A stretch of DNA of 64,000 nt from Rhizobium rhizoryzae (GCF_011046895.1 NZ_CP049248.1:1-64000); one strand, 5' to 3'; shown: positions 17,477-26,575, counted from the first letter of the stretch. The notes: a model not told the origin generated them from the sequence alone. Program-made: numbers and translations.

Positions 17477-18646
17477 TCAGGCAGCCAGAGCGTGCGGCTG
17501 CGCCACAAGCATCGGCTTGCGCGACAGGCGCTGGCCCAGCGCAATCATCGGCGCTTCGATAAAACGATAGGTGAGCGCGCAAAACGCGATGATCGCCGCA
17601 AAGACGAAGACTATATAGACGGGCAGGCTCAGTTGCCGCAGCCAGCTTGCCTCATCGGTCTGCAGGATCGCCCAGTACAGCGTGTAGAACACGACCGGAT
17701 GCATGAGATAGAGCGAATAGCTGATCTCACCCAGCCAGGAGAGCGGCCTCCAGGATAGGCCGCGCAGCACGAACAGCAGGAAAATGCCAAGCGCGATGGG
17801 ATAGGGCAGCAGTAGCTTCAGGACACGCGCACTCGTGGCCTCGAAAACCACCGAGTGATAAAGCAGGGCCGCCGGTATGCCGAGGCAGACGAGCAGGCAG
17901 AGTGCGCCCAGGATGATACGGCCCGGCGACGATAACCGTCCATCCACGAGGCGGCGGATCGCGGCACCCAGAAACATCATGCTGATGAAGGCCACATCAT
18001 GGGCGGGGATGGTCATGAGGTTGATGCTCTTGCCGCCGCCGATCTTCAGCAGCAGGTGGACCGGAATGATCAGCAGCACGGCGCCAAGAATGACCCGTTC
18101 CCGATCGAGCAGCTTCAGCGCAAACAGAAGCGCGCAGATGAGGTAGAAATAAAGCTCGATCTTCAGCGTCCAGTAAAGCCCGGAAATATCCTGATAGCCC
18201 AGCTTGTGCTGGATCATCGTCAGATTGAAGACGAGCGTCTGCCAATCCGCCTGCCTGTCATATAGCCACCACATGGTGACGAGACTGAGCGGTATGGAGA
18301 CCCAGTAGAGCGGATAGAGCCGGAAGAAACGGCGGATGGCAAACTTGCGCAATCCCTCCACCCGCTCCCCCTTGAGGCTCGAGGGAATGAGAAAGCCGCT
18401 GATCAGAAAGAAGACCAGAACTCCGGTTCGGCCGAAATCAAGCGTTACTGGTACAGTATGCAGCCATGACGAAGCCTGATTGCCAAGCTGCGAAAATATT
18501 TCCGCCACATGCAGCCAGATGACAAGGCACGCCGCGATGGCGCGCAAGCCGTCAATATTTTCAAAACGACCTGACTTGCCCAACCGTCCTGTCCCCAACC
18601 TGCCTTCAGCTCCCCTGCTGAGAGGATGATGACAGAGCTTTAGCAC
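17477..18646 (-). CDS. Acyltransferase 3 family membrane protein
   Basis: A 389-residue integral membrane protein with about ten hydrophobic segments. It shows the acyltransferase-3 (OafA/NodX-like) start NIDGLRAIAACLVIWLH, whose His is a catalytic candidate, then FFLISGFLI and FFRLYPLYWVSIPL. Such proteins transfer acetyl or other acyl groups to sugars of lipopolysaccharide, Nod factors or exopolysaccharide from the cytoplasmic side. It stands alone, convergent with the transport island and codirectional with, but about 140 bases past the end of, the adhesin gene at 18799. Acting on a polysaccharide made elsewhere in the window is plausible but unproven. The N-terminal 25 residues before FENIDGLR may belong to an over-long start. 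Confidence 0.85.
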   Translation of the reverse strand: MLKLCHHPLSRGAEGRLGTGRLGKSGRFENIDGLRAIAACLVIWLHVAEIFSQLGNQASSWLHTVPVTLDFGRTGVLVFFLISGFLIPSSLKGERVEGLRKFAIRRFFRLYPLYWVSIPLSLVTMWWLYDRQADWQTLVFNLTMIQHKLGYQDISGLYWTLKIELYFYLICALLFALKLLDRERVILGAVLLIIPVHLLLKIGGGKSINLMTIPAHDVAFISMMFLGAAIRRLVDGRLSSPGRIILGALCLLVCLGIPAALLYHSVVFEATSARVLKLLLPYPIALGIFLLFVLRGLSWRPLSWLGEISYSLYLMHPVVFYTLYWAILQTDEASWLRQLSLPVYIVFVFAAIIAFCALTYRFIEAPMIALGQRLSRKPMLVAQPHALAA

Positions 18647-18749
18647 AGGATTGCTGTCGCGAGAGGGCTCAGAGCCAGCAGTCGTCGACGATTACAATCT
18701 TGTTGCCCAACGACAACAAGATGAGGAGGGAAGCTTGCCCCTGAATGCG

Positions 18750-18776
18750 AAAAACCCCCGGATTGCTCCGGGGGTT
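18750..18776 (-). terminator. Rho-independent terminator of the adhesin gene
   Basis: On the minus strand a strong stem AACCCCCGGA / TCCGGGGGTT with a four-base loop is followed by a run of T. It sits about 25 bases past the stop of the gene ending at 18799. Confidence 0.85.
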
Positions 18777-18798
18777 CCTCTGTCCAATCCGAGAGGGA

Positions 18799-20445
18799 TT
18801 AGGAAAGTGTCAAATCTGCTGCAGTGAAGTTAGCAGCAGTTGCGCCGACGATCTTAATAGCAAGATCGGTTCCAGCATTGAAGTTGCCGTCCTTGTTCGC
18901 GTCGACGTAAACCATCTCTGTACCTGCGTTCAGAACTACGCGACCGGTACCGGAGAAGAAGCCAGCAATATCACCAGCAGGCGTAACTGCCGTCGATCCA
19001 ACGGTTGTATCAGCACCAAGAGCGAACGACTTAACATCCAACTTGTCGGCAGTAAATTCAAAGCCGTTGACAGTCGTCATTTTGTTGATTGTCGAGACGT
19101 TTGCACTGGTGAACACAAGCGAATCAGCCTTGCCTGCGGTCGCACCAAGCGTGACAGTGTTCGTGCCGTTGCTGGATACAGAGATAGCAACGCCTTCAGT
19201 CGGATCCGTGCCGGTAGCGAGATCGAGAACCAGATTGCCCTTCAGGCCAGAAGCGTCAAACTTGGTAAGCGCGCTGAAATTCGCTGCGGCATTGTCACCA
19301 ACAGTGAGTGTATCAGCTTCACCTGTCACAACGATAGACTTAGTGTTCGTGAGAACAACCGCGCCAAGCGTGGAAACGTTGCCCGTCGTGGTAGTGTCAT
19401 TAGAAACAACTACATTCAGGTTCTCAATGCCGAGGACAGACAAAGTCTCGCCAGCGGTCAGCACGGCTTCTTGAACTGCCAAAGTAGCAGTGTCATTGCT
19501 ACCTGTTACGTTAGCAAAGGTGAACGTCGCATCGTCAGCAATCGCACCCTTAACGCCCACAGTAGTAGCAACATTCACGCCAGAAATTTCCAGCTCACCT
19601 ACAGAAGCGCTGTTCCAAACAGCCTTGACGCCTGTAGATGCGCTCAGGTCAAGCGTGGACTTCGTTGCTGCAGTAAGGTCAGTGATGTTGAGCGTCTCAA
19701 CATTTTTGATCACCGGAGTGATCGAAACGTTATTCAGGCTTGCGTTAAGCGTGTCGTTGCCAGCGCCGCCATCAATAATATCTGTTGTTTCGAGAGCATT
19801 CACAGTGAGGTTTGCGCGAATGGTATCGTCATTAGCAGTCGTCTTAAGTGCAAACGACGTCTGATCAGGCGAAACGACATCTGCCGTTGCCGCCGTCAGC
19901 GTAATGATAGAACCCGGCTGACCCGTGGAACCAGAACCGCTAGCCGAAACCATAGCAGCAACAGCCGTATCAACTGCAGCAGCTGTCGGAACAGTCGTCG
20001 TAACGCCCGTTACGAAAGCGCGGCCCTGAGCAGCAGCAGCCAGACCGGAGTATGCTACAACTTCAGAACCCGTGTCGAGTGCCTTGGTGTAGAGGTCGGC
20101 AGCAGCGATCTTGTTGTTGGAGACCGTGCGGTCGTTGCCCTGGGCACCATCAAGGATCGCGATTGCGATGTTGTTGATGTTGAGCGAGCCGTTTGCCAGC
20201 GCGTTGGAGAAGAAGTTCAGGCCAGTCAGGTCCGCATCGCGGCCGAACAGGGACTGATAGATCGAGTTGATGATCTGAACGTTGTTCAGGCCGGAGAAGC
20301 GAGCCTGGTACTCAGGCGAAGCAGCAAGATTGCCGATCGCATTGAGGTTCGCACCGTTGTTCGTGACGGAGTTGAAGTAGCTGAGGCCTGTCGGGTCAGC
20401 CGGACGGCCGAACAGCGCGACATATACGCCCTGAATAGTTGCCAT
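18799..20445 (-). CDS. DUF4214 adhesin-like secreted protein (module 1)
   Basis: A 548-residue Cys-free, Thr/Ala/Asn-rich protein without a classical signal peptide, as expected for a type I secretion substrate. Residues 1-160 are two DUF4214 repeats (VALFGRPADPTGLSYF, QSLFGRDADLTGLNFF). The rest is a long beta-rich region with one RTX-like GGAGNDTLN element and a C-terminal EF-hand-like loop DANKDGNFNAGTD. The start at 20445 has GAGAGGAAT as ribosome binding site; the longer frame runs into the promoter. It is divergent from an XRE regulator (20771) and is a paralogue of the adhesin at 26520 in its N-terminus. Likely exported by the ABC exporter at 52026 and surface-bound. Confidence 0.85.
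   Translation of the reverse strand: MATIQGVYVALFGRPADPTGLSYFNSVTNNGANLNAIGNLAASPEYQARFSGLNNVQIINSIYQSLFGRDADLTGLNFFSNALANGSLNINNIAIAILDGAQGNDRTVSNNKIAAADLYTKALDTGSEVVAYSGLAAAAQGRAFVTGVTTTVPTAAAVDTAVAAMVSASGSGSTGQPGSIITLTAATADVVSPDQTSFALKTTANDDTIRANLTVNALETTDIIDGGAGNDTLNASLNNVSITPVIKNVETLNITDLTAATKSTLDLSASTGVKAVWNSASVGELEISGVNVATTVGVKGAIADDATFTFANVTGSNDTATLAVQEAVLTAGETLSVLGIENLNVVVSNDTTTTGNVSTLGAVVLTNTKSIVVTGEADTLTVGDNAAANFSALTKFDASGLKGNLVLDLATGTDPTEGVAISVSSNGTNTVTLGATAGKADSLVFTSANVSTINKMTTVNGFEFTADKLDVKSFALGADTTVGSTAVTPAGDIAGFFSGTGRVVLNAGTEMVYVDANKDGNFNAGTDLAIKIVGATAANFTAADLTLS
20390..20445 (-). repeat. Inverted repeat arm A (5' end of adhesin 1)
   Basis: The first 56 bases of this coding sequence match those of the adhesin at 26520 with one mismatch, in opposite orientation. 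Similarity continues at a lower level through the N-terminal 160 codons of both genes. Confidence 0.85.
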
Positions 20446-20770
20446 AGTGAAATTCCTCTCGATTGGATGACCAATGTTTCGGTCGAGCCAAGAGGTATAG
20501 CGATCCACTCAACAGGTCAATAACTCACTATACGAATTTCGCTAAAATTTCTCGTCTTTGGTGTATGATACTGAATCATAACATCTTTTTTCGCGCTAAA
20601 ATCGGGCATATTCGGAAATGATATGCGCATATTAGAGTCTTTTCGCATTTTTTTCCTCTTTGTGACGCACAGTCGGCTCTTTTGCGGTTTACACAAGTCA
20701 ATGATTCACTATATAAGAGGCACTGTAACAGGGCGCGCTGGGCAGCGGCGCCCGAGGGGCCGGGATAGTC
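20446..20770. promoter_or_regulatory. Divergent regulatory region, adhesin 1 / XRE 1
   Basis: This AT-rich gap holds a minus-strand promoter for the adhesin (TTATTGACC at 20523-20515, TATACC at 20499-20494) and a plus-strand promoter for the XRE gene (TTTACA at 20688, TATATA at 20710, spacing 16). TCACTATA occurs at 20525-20532 and 20706-20713, next to the first and over the -10 of the second. The same elements recur in 26187-26519. The 15-base spacing of the adhesin promoter is shorter than ideal, which suggests it needs an activator or that the hexamers are slightly offset. Confidence 0.65.
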
Positions 20771-21166
20771 ATGCACTCACAGTTGGAAAATGTGTCGACC
20801 AAGGATGAAGCAGCCGCACTACGGCGCGAAGCGGGTTCCTGGCTGAAGGAAAGACGCGAAGCCGTGGGCCTCAGCCAGCGGGAACTCGCCGTCAAGGTCG
20901 GCATCGAATACTATACATTTATCTCGCAGATCGAGGCAGGCCGCGGCCGGGTTCCGGCAGAGCGCTACGAGGCCTATGCCAATGCGCTGGGCATCAATCC
21001 GCGTGAGTTCACGCTGATCATGCTGAGCTATAACGAGCCGGCAATCTACCGCCTGCTGCAGATGAGCGCCAAGCCGGAAGCGGCGCCTGCGCCTGAGAAA
21101 AGCGGCTCCGTGATCGTGGATCTGGAAAAGCGCCTCTCCATGCTTGAGTCCATGCTCATCAAGTAA
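20771..21166 (+). CDS. XRE family regulator 1
   Basis: A 131-residue protein with a Cro/C1-type helix-turn-helix at about residues 25-80 (GLSQRELAVKVGIEYYTFISQIEAGRG, split as LSQRELA and YTFISQIE) and a C-terminal coiled-coil-like tail (IVDLEKRLSMLESML) that may mediate dimers. It is divergent from adhesin 1 and is about 70% identical by eye in the core to XRE 2 at 25806, which is divergent from adhesin 2. It probably controls adhesin 1 and itself through the TCACTATA sites. The PAxRYEAYA segment after the helix-turn-helix is identical in pattern in both paralogues. Confidence 0.88.
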   Translation: MHSQLENVSTKDEAAALRREAGSWLKERREAVGLSQRELAVKVGIEYYTFISQIEAGRGRVPAERYEAYANALGINPREFTLIMLSYNEPAIYRLLQMSAKPEAAPAPEKSGSVIVDLEKRLSMLESMLIK

Positions 21167-21188
21167 CAACAGGTATAGCGGCGGCACA

Positions 21189-21665
21189 TCACCATGCCGC
21201 TGCGCCGAACTCCCCGATCACCCACTCCTGTATGCGTCGCTGGCAAGCGGGATCCAGATCCGGCGGCAGCTCTGCCATCGAAAAGAAGCGCCCCTCGATG
21301 ATTTCGAAGTTGCGGCTGAAGCCATCCGGTTGCGACACCTGCGCGGTGAACAGCACGATATGCTCCCGCCGTGAACCTTCGACATTCAGGTAGACATATT
21401 TCAGGACAGGCTTGCCGAGGATCTGGAGATTGCCCTCCTCCCTCAGCTCGGCAGCAAGCGCCTCCTCCACGCTCACACCATTATCGACCCCGCCGCCCGG
21501 CAGATGCCAGCCCGGTGTGTAGCTATGCCGGACGAGATAGATCCGGTTTTCCGCATCGGTGCAGATGGCCCGGACCGACAGGATTTTTCCGCTGAAAAAT
21601 GAATAGTGTAGCCGCAAGATCTTCGAGAAGAGACGGCTGACGGCGGAAGCGAGATGCAATTTCAT
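21189..21665 (-). CDS. NUDIX hydrolase
   Basis: A 158-residue NUDIX-fold protein. The NUDIX box region reads GGGVDNGVSVEEALAAELRE; compared with the consensus GX5EX7REUXEEXGU the first Glu is Val, the Arg is Ala and the last Gly is Asn, while the metal-binding E-x-x-E-E is kept. Substrate range is therefore uncertain. The start at 21665 (MKLHLASAV) is preferred over a longer frame that overlaps the divergent protease gene. It converges on XRE 1 with about 22 bases between the stops. Confidence 0.8.
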   Translation of the reverse strand: MKLHLASAVSRLFSKILRLHYSFFSGKILSVRAICTDAENRIYLVRHSYTPGWHLPGGGVDNGVSVEEALAAELREEGNLQILGKPVLKYVYLNVEGSRREHIVLFTAQVSQPDGFSRNFEIIEGRFFSMAELPPDLDPACQRRIQEWVIGEFGAAAW

Positions 21666-21736
21666 GGCGCTCTGATATCTTGGATTCTGCTGCGATGCAC
21701 GTTTATCCTGGCGGATCTTGCGAAGAGGGAACGAAG

Positions 21737-22894
21737 ATGGCGTCCTATAATCTGGCCGGCCCCAAATGGGGCGATGCGACCTATGGCACAAGTGGCGGCC
21801 AGATTACGTGGAGTTTTGCGGCGCAAAGCTGGGGCGGGTTCAACTTCAAGCCCATAACCGACACTGCCTATCAGCAATTGGTACGCGATGCCTTTGCTGC
21901 CTGGTCTACCGTCGCCAATATCAGCTTCGTTGAAATCCCCGATGGGACATCGGCAAAACTGCGGATCGGCTGGGATCAGATCGATGGTCCGGGCAAGACG
22001 CTTGGCGAGGCAAGCTGGCAGGCAATATCGACCAACAATGTCAACTTCTCGATTTCTGGCGCCGAGATCCGCTTTGATACGGCTGAAAGCTGGTCCACCA
22101 ACAAGAATACGACGACCGCTGGTCCGCTTTCCAATTTCTACACCACGGCCCTTCACGAGATTGGCCATGCGATCGGCCTTGGCCATACCGATGACAAAAG
22201 CCAGATCATGTATGCGCTCGCCAATGATCAGGTGACCCTGAACACCGGGGATATAGCGGGCGCGCAGGTCCTGTATGGCGCCGCACCCCTACGCGGTTTT
22301 GTTGCCACCAATGGCAATGACACTTTCACGCTGACAACCGGCAATGACGTGATCGACGGCCTTGCAGGAACAGATACCGCCATCTTTGCGGCAAGCCGCG
22401 CCCAGATCAATGTCACAAAGTCCGGCGCTACAATCACGGCTACGGGGCAAGGCACGGACCAGCTGACGAATATCGAACGCCTTCAGTTCAATGACGGAAC
22501 GTTGGCCTTTGACACTACCGGCAATGCCGGTCAGGTCTATCGCCTCTACAAGGCCGCGCTCGACCGTACGCCGGATCAGTCCGGTCTGGGTTACTGGATC
22601 AAGCAACTGGATGCGGGCAAGGGCGATATCGTCTGGATGTCAGCCAATTTCATCGATTCCGCGGAGTTCAAGGCCACCTATGGCACGCCGCAAACGGTGA
22701 ACAACACGGCTTTCGTCAATCTGGTCTACAAGAACGTGCTGGGACGATCGCCGGATGCTGCGGGCTTCAGCTTCTGGGAGGGCAAGCTGACGGGTGGCTA
22801 TCAACGCGAAAAGCTGATGGCAGACTTTTCCGAAAGCACCGAAAACCAGACGAATGTGGCGACCGCCATCAAGGACGGGATCTGGTACGTATAG
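21737..22894 (+). CDS. Secreted zinc metalloprotease with C-terminal DUF4214
   Basis: The 385-residue protein has a matrixin/serralysin-like catalytic domain (residues 1-185) with the zinc motif HEIGHAIGLGH at 140-150 and a downstream Met (QIMYAL). A short RTX-like stretch follows (NGNDTFTLTTGNDVIDG), and the C-terminal 130 residues form two DUF4214 repeats (VYRLYKAALDRTPD, VYKNVLGRSPD) ending SGIWYV-like, as in the protein at 39201. No classical signal peptide; type I secretion is likely. The ATG at 21737 has AGAGGGA upstream. It may process the neighbouring adhesins; that is inference. Confidence 0.85.
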   Translation: MASYNLAGPKWGDATYGTSGGQITWSFAAQSWGGFNFKPITDTAYQQLVRDAFAAWSTVANISFVEIPDGTSAKLRIGWDQIDGPGKTLGEASWQAISTNNVNFSISGAEIRFDTAESWSTNKNTTTAGPLSNFYTTALHEIGHAIGLGHTDDKSQIMYALANDQVTLNTGDIAGAQVLYGAAPLRGFVATNGNDTFTLTTGNDVIDGLAGTDTAIFAASRAQINVTKSGATITATGQGTDQLTNIERLQFNDGTLAFDTTGNAGQVYRLYKAALDRTPDQSGLGYWIKQLDAGKGDIVWMSANFIDSAEFKATYGTPQTVNNTAFVNLVYKNVLGRSPDAAGFSFWEGKLTGGYQREKLMADFSESTENQTNVATAIKDGIWYV

Positions 22895-23073
22895 TCTGGT
22901 ATGTGTAAATTACGCCACATATGCAAATAACACGTGCAGAAACGACAACTTACCCTTCATCGCCTTGAGGCTTCGGATTGCCAGATGACGCAATTTGGCA
23001 TAGTGATTTAGACCTTGCACTGCTGCTTCGAAGGCGGCACGGACAGCAATGAGTAAAACAGAGAACGGATTGC

Positions 23074-24525
23074 ATGCGGATTCTGCCTTTCCCGACCAAG
23101 AACGCCCGCAAGCCCGCACCCCAGATTGCGGACTGGTCACAGCAGGAAATTGCAGATTTTTACCGCGCACACCGACTTCTGGCCGAAAATGGCGCGGCGA
23201 TCGGCATTGATCGTGGCCTGAGCGATATCGGCGAACCATGGCTCGTTTTCTTCGACCAAAGCTCACAGGATGTTTTCCTGCATGTGGCGCGTATCGATGA
23301 TCGCTGCCATCTGATCTGCGATCCGCTGAACCTGCGGATCTCTGCGGCCAACATTGCCGCGTTGATCATGGAATTCGAGGCTGCCGTCCGGACCTCGCTC
23401 TCCATTCGCTCCGAGCGTGCGAAGAACGTCGTCATCCACCCGGCGGCACGCATCATCATGTCGATCTCCGCTATCTTCCTGCTGTTCAAGCTGGAAAACA
23501 GCGAAGCCCAGGCCAAGGGTCTGGCCGACAAGGTTTCCGTTGCCGGTGATGCCACGGGCCCGGCCCGGCTGATCGACAAATCCAGCGCGGCCTTTGCGCG
23601 CGCTCAAAACGCGTTTGCGCGTGCTTTCGATAGCGTGGATGCGCCTGCCAATGCCGCACTTCTGGCCGGTGTCATCCTGGCTGGCGAATTGGCCACGACA
23701 CTTGATGCCAATACCAAGGTACTGGCGACAGAAACGGAAAAGACCGTTGTCCTGCCGCATGCCGAGGATGCCCCTGCTCTTCAGCTGCTTGAAGGGTCCG
23801 AGCAGCACAAGATGCTTGTTCCGCAGACCGAAACTGCAGTGCATGTGCAGTCCTCTGCCCGCACACAGCCGGTTACCGAAGTACTTCAGGCGGCGAAAAA
23901 CAACGGCGAAACGGCCCATGCCCTGACGCAGCCGCAACAGGTTATCCTGAAGGAGGCCGCGCCTGTCTCCAATAATCCGGTGGTCGAGCAACATTCGAAC
24001 CTGCATACGGAAGTCAGCAATCAGGACGTGGTGATCAAATCATCCGAGCCGATGGCACGGACGGCTGACCCCGAAGCGGAAAGTACGCCGGTGACCAGCA
24101 GCAACGGGCTGAAGGCGCTGGCAGACGAGACCATCAAGACCGGCGGTATTCTGTTCAATTATAAACCGACGAGCTCGAACACGCCGGTCAAGGACGCTGC
24201 GCCGGAGGCCGCAAAGCCCGTCATAGAAGCGCCATTTACAGTCTCAATCAACACATTGGACGAGTTGACAACCAAAGCCGGCTTCGTTTTGAAGACGAGC
24301 GTTGACATCATCAAGTCATCTATGGTGCAGGATTTTCTCACCAAGCAGATGGGTCAGTACTCGTTTGAATGGCAAAGCGGAAAATTGCTGTTTGAGCAGG
24401 CCAATGTGGATGGTTTGAAGGCCAGCGAACTTGGTATCTGGACAAACGTGGCAGCCGACCAGAGCACCGTTACCATCGTAGGCAAAGCTGCCGTGATCGA
24501 CGACATCATGCATTTCTTCAGCTGA
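23074..24525 (+). CDS. Unrecognised 483-residue protein
   Basis: I do not recognise this protein. It has an N-terminal globular part (residues 1-125; IADFYRAHRLLAENG, LVFFDQSSQDVFLHV), a hydrophobic stretch (ARIIMSISAIFLLFKL, about 128-143) and a second weakly hydrophobic one (AALLAGVILAGELA). Then comes a long low-complexity region rich in Ala, Glu, Gln, Thr and Val (about 220-390) and a compact C-terminal part ending in IMHFFS. That architecture resembles an inner-membrane-anchored or tethered protein. It has no paralogue in the window. Position between a secreted protease and a glycosyltransferase, inside the interval bounded by the two adhesin modules, suggests a link to surface assembly. 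Confidence 0.75.
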   Translation: MRILPFPTKNARKPAPQIADWSQQEIADFYRAHRLLAENGAAIGIDRGLSDIGEPWLVFFDQSSQDVFLHVARIDDRCHLICDPLNLRISAANIAALIMEFEAAVRTSLSIRSERAKNVVIHPAARIIMSISAIFLLFKLENSEAQAKGLADKVSVAGDATGPARLIDKSSAAFARAQNAFARAFDSVDAPANAALLAGVILAGELATTLDANTKVLATETEKTVVLPHAEDAPALQLLEGSEQHKMLVPQTETAVHVQSSARTQPVTEVLQAAKNNGETAHALTQPQQVILKEAAPVSNNPVVEQHSNLHTEVSNQDVVIKSSEPMARTADPEAESTPVTSSNGLKALADETIKTGGILFNYKPTSSNTPVKDAAPEAAKPVIEAPFTVSINTLDELTTKAGFVLKTSVDIIKSSMVQDFLTKQMGQYSFEWQSGKLLFEQANVDGLKASELGIWTNVAADQSTVTIVGKAAVIDDIMHFFS

Positions 24526-24541
24526 GGCCTCCGGACCTCAG
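24522..24541. terminator. Weak hairpin at a convergent gene junction
   Basis: CTGAGG / CCTCAG with an eight-base loop spans the stop codon of the 483-residue gene. No long T-run. Confidence 0.3.
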
Positions 24542-24552
24542 TGCTTTCTGAT

Positions 24553-25680
24553 CTAGCATCCTGCTTTTCCAGACTTCGCCACATCACGATAGATCTGCGC
24601 ATATGCGGCTGTCATGCAGTTTGCGGTGAACATCGCCTCATACCGCAACCGTGCCGCCGCGCCATAACGGGCACATAAGGCCTCATCCTGCCAAAGCACC
24701 TGCATGGCGGAAGCCAAGGCCTGCGGATCGGCAGGCGCAATCGTTATTCCCGTCTCACCGTTGAGGTTCACATAGCTGGTGCCGGTCCCGATTTCGCAGG
24801 AAATCATCGGCTTGGCCGCCATGGCAGCCTCGACTAGCGAGAGACCGAAAGCTTCGGATCGCAAATGCGAGGGAAAGACGAGCGCACGGCAGAGCGAAAA
24901 CAGCGCCGTCTTGTCGATATCCTCCAGCGGCCCGAGAAAATGAAGGTTGCTCAAGCCATCGGCTGCGGCGCGGTTACGAAACTCTTCTTCCGCACCACCC
25001 CCGCCAATCACCACGATCGGCAACTGCGTGCGCTTTGCGGCTTCATAGAGAATGTGTATTCCCTTGTAATAGCGCAGCACGCCGACGAAGAGAAAGAAAC
25101 CGCCCGGAAAACGCTGACGCCAATGCTCTGTTCGCGCCGAATCAGCGGCGGGATAATCTGCTTCGGCCAGGCCAAGCGGCACCACCTGCACCTTGTCGCG
25201 ATGGCGCTGAAGCACCGGGCTGGAGGCCAGATAATTCGGTGACGTGGCGATGATTCGATCTGCTCGCGCCAGAAACCGGTGCATCAGCGGGCTGTAAAGC
25301 TTCAAGAGCAGCTTCTGCTTCACGATATCGGAATGATAGGTCACCACCACCGGCTTGCCATGCGGCACCACCATTTCCACCATATCCATGAAGGGCCAGG
25401 GGAAATGATAGTTGATGACATCGGCTTCTTTCGCCAGTCGCCGGAACGCGCCGAAGGCCTCGCGGGAAAAGCCGGTCGATGCAACATCGAGATCGCATTT
25501 CACCTGCGTCACACGATGATCGTCGAATTCAAATGGCTCAGGCTTCGGGGATGGGCTCAATGACAGAACATCCGCCTCGATGCCATGCGCGCGGCACCCT
25601 TTCGCCAGGGCGTGAATGGTTCGCTCTACACCGCCAAATGTGTCAGGCCAGTAGGTTTTGAAGAAATGAAGAACGCGCAT
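24553..25680 (-). CDS. GT4 glycosyltransferase, WbpZ/WbdC-like
   Basis: A 375-residue GT-B fold glycosyltransferase. The start MRVLHFFKTYWPDTFGGVER resembles the WbpZ/WbdC group, which add the first mannose or D-rhamnose to lipid-linked GlcNAc in A-band and O8/O9 polysaccharides. The donor-binding half has FVGVLRYYKGIHIL and the EX7E-type motif SEAFGLSLVEAA. The start at 25680 matches the family; the longer frame adds an unrelated Arg-rich leader. A GDP-sugar donor fits the GDP-mannose and GDP-D-rhamnose genes in the window. It lies away from the main glycan operon, between the two adhesin modules. Confidence 0.85.
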   Translation of the reverse strand: MRVLHFFKTYWPDTFGGVERTIHALAKGCRAHGIEADVLSLSPSPKPEPFEFDDHRVTQVKCDLDVASTGFSREAFGAFRRLAKEADVINYHFPWPFMDMVEMVVPHGKPVVVTYHSDIVKQKLLLKLYSPLMHRFLARADRIIATSPNYLASSPVLQRHRDKVQVVPLGLAEADYPAADSARTEHWRQRFPGGFFLFVGVLRYYKGIHILYEAAKRTQLPIVVIGGGGAEEEFRNRAAADGLSNLHFLGPLEDIDKTALFSLCRALVFPSHLRSEAFGLSLVEAAMAAKPMISCEIGTGTSYVNLNGETGITIAPADPQALASAMQVLWQDEALCARYGAAARLRYEAMFTANCMTAAYAQIYRDVAKSGKAGC

Positions 25681-25805
25681 CGGGTTTTCCGGACCAATCA
25701 GGAAACCTCTTTTGCCGGTTCGCCGCGGCGGGAGCAAGGCGTCTTGGCCAAAACGCAAAACGGCGACCGAATGGCCGCCGCTGAATGCAAGAATACCAAC
25801 CGAAC

Positions 25806-26186
25806 TTATTCGCCGAGACGCGCCTCGAGACGGCGCAGCCGCTCCTCGAGATCAGAGATGGAAGCCGCCTTGGCTTCAACCTCTTCCTTTGGTTCCTCCA
25901 GAAGGCGGAAAATGATCGGGTCGTTATAACGCAGCATGGTCATCGTGAAGTCGCGTGGGGAAACGCGCAAAGCCGCGGAATAGGCTTCATAACGTTCCGC
26001 CGGGACACGGCCACGGCCAGCTTCGATCTGCGAAATGAAGGTATAGTATTCGATACCGACGCGTGCCGCGAGTTCGCGCTGGCTCAAGCCCGCCGCCTCG
26101 CGTTTTTCCTTCAGCCAGGCGCCGCCTTCGCGCCGTAGGGCAACGGTGTCGTCCCGGCTCAAAACCTGCTGAACTTGCGAACTCAT
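25806..26186 (-). CDS. XRE family regulator 2
   Basis: A 126-residue paralogue of XRE 1: the helix-turn-helix core (LSQRELAARVGIEYYTF, SQIEAGRGRVPAERYEAY) is nearly the same, and the C-terminal tail (ISDLEERLRRLEARL) is again coiled-coil-like. It is divergent from adhesin 2 at 26520. The ATG at 26186 (MSSQVQQ) is chosen because the longer frame includes its own promoter. It probably controls adhesin 2 and itself and may cross-regulate module 1, since the operator-like sites are shared. Confidence 0.88.
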   Translation of the reverse strand: MSSQVQQVLSRDDTVALRREGGAWLKEKREAAGLSQRELAARVGIEYYTFISQIEAGRGRVPAERYEAYSAALRVSPRDFTMTMLRYNDPIIFRLLEEPKEEVEAKAASISDLEERLRRLEARLGE

Positions 26187-26519
26187 CGGCGCTGTACCCT
26201 TCGGAATAAGTGAAGCATACACAAGGCGTGTATCTGTTCTCACTCTATAGTGCGAATGCTTAACTTTTGTAAAGCGCAAATCATATGGGAGAGCCATATT
26301 TTTGCCGGAAGGCTTAAAGCATCCCTTTGAAAGGCCGTAAAAAGGCGCAAAAATAAGCCTTAAAGCGAATAGATAGCCGCGATAATCGCCTGGAGTTGCA
26401 AAACGACGTGAAAAAATACAGCAATCACTATAGCAGCTTATTGACCAACGACTGCACTGCGTATAGCAATCACTACCGACCACCAAATCGGTCGTTCCAA
26501 TCTCGAGAGGAATTCTACA
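26187..26519. promoter_or_regulatory. Divergent regulatory region, XRE 2 / adhesin 2
   Basis: A plus-strand promoter for the adhesin (TTATTGACC at 26438-26446, TATAGC at 26462-26467) has the same spacing as in module 1, and its start codon is at a similar distance. A minus-strand promoter for XRE 2 is seen as TTTACA (26273-26268) and TATAGA (26249-26244), spacing 18. TCACTATA lies at 26425-26432, and its minus-strand form CACTATA at 26252-26246 overlaps the XRE 2 -10. A partial copy TCACTA is at 26470. Confidence 0.65.
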
Positions 26520-26575
26520 ATGGCAACTATTCAGGGCGTATATCTCGCGCTGTTCGGCCGTCCGGCTGACCCGAC
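26520..26575 (+). repeat. Inverted repeat arm B (5' end of adhesin 2)
   Basis: Matches 20445-20390 (minus strand) over 56 bases with one mismatch. The two arms face away from each other across about 6.1 kb that contains both regulators and both promoters. Confidence 0.85.

Noticed and set aside
18745..20523. 592-codon plus-strand frame opposite adhesin 1
   Set aside because: Ser/Arg/Cys-rich shadow of the Thr/Ala-rich adhesin; it also runs through the adhesin's terminator and promoter.
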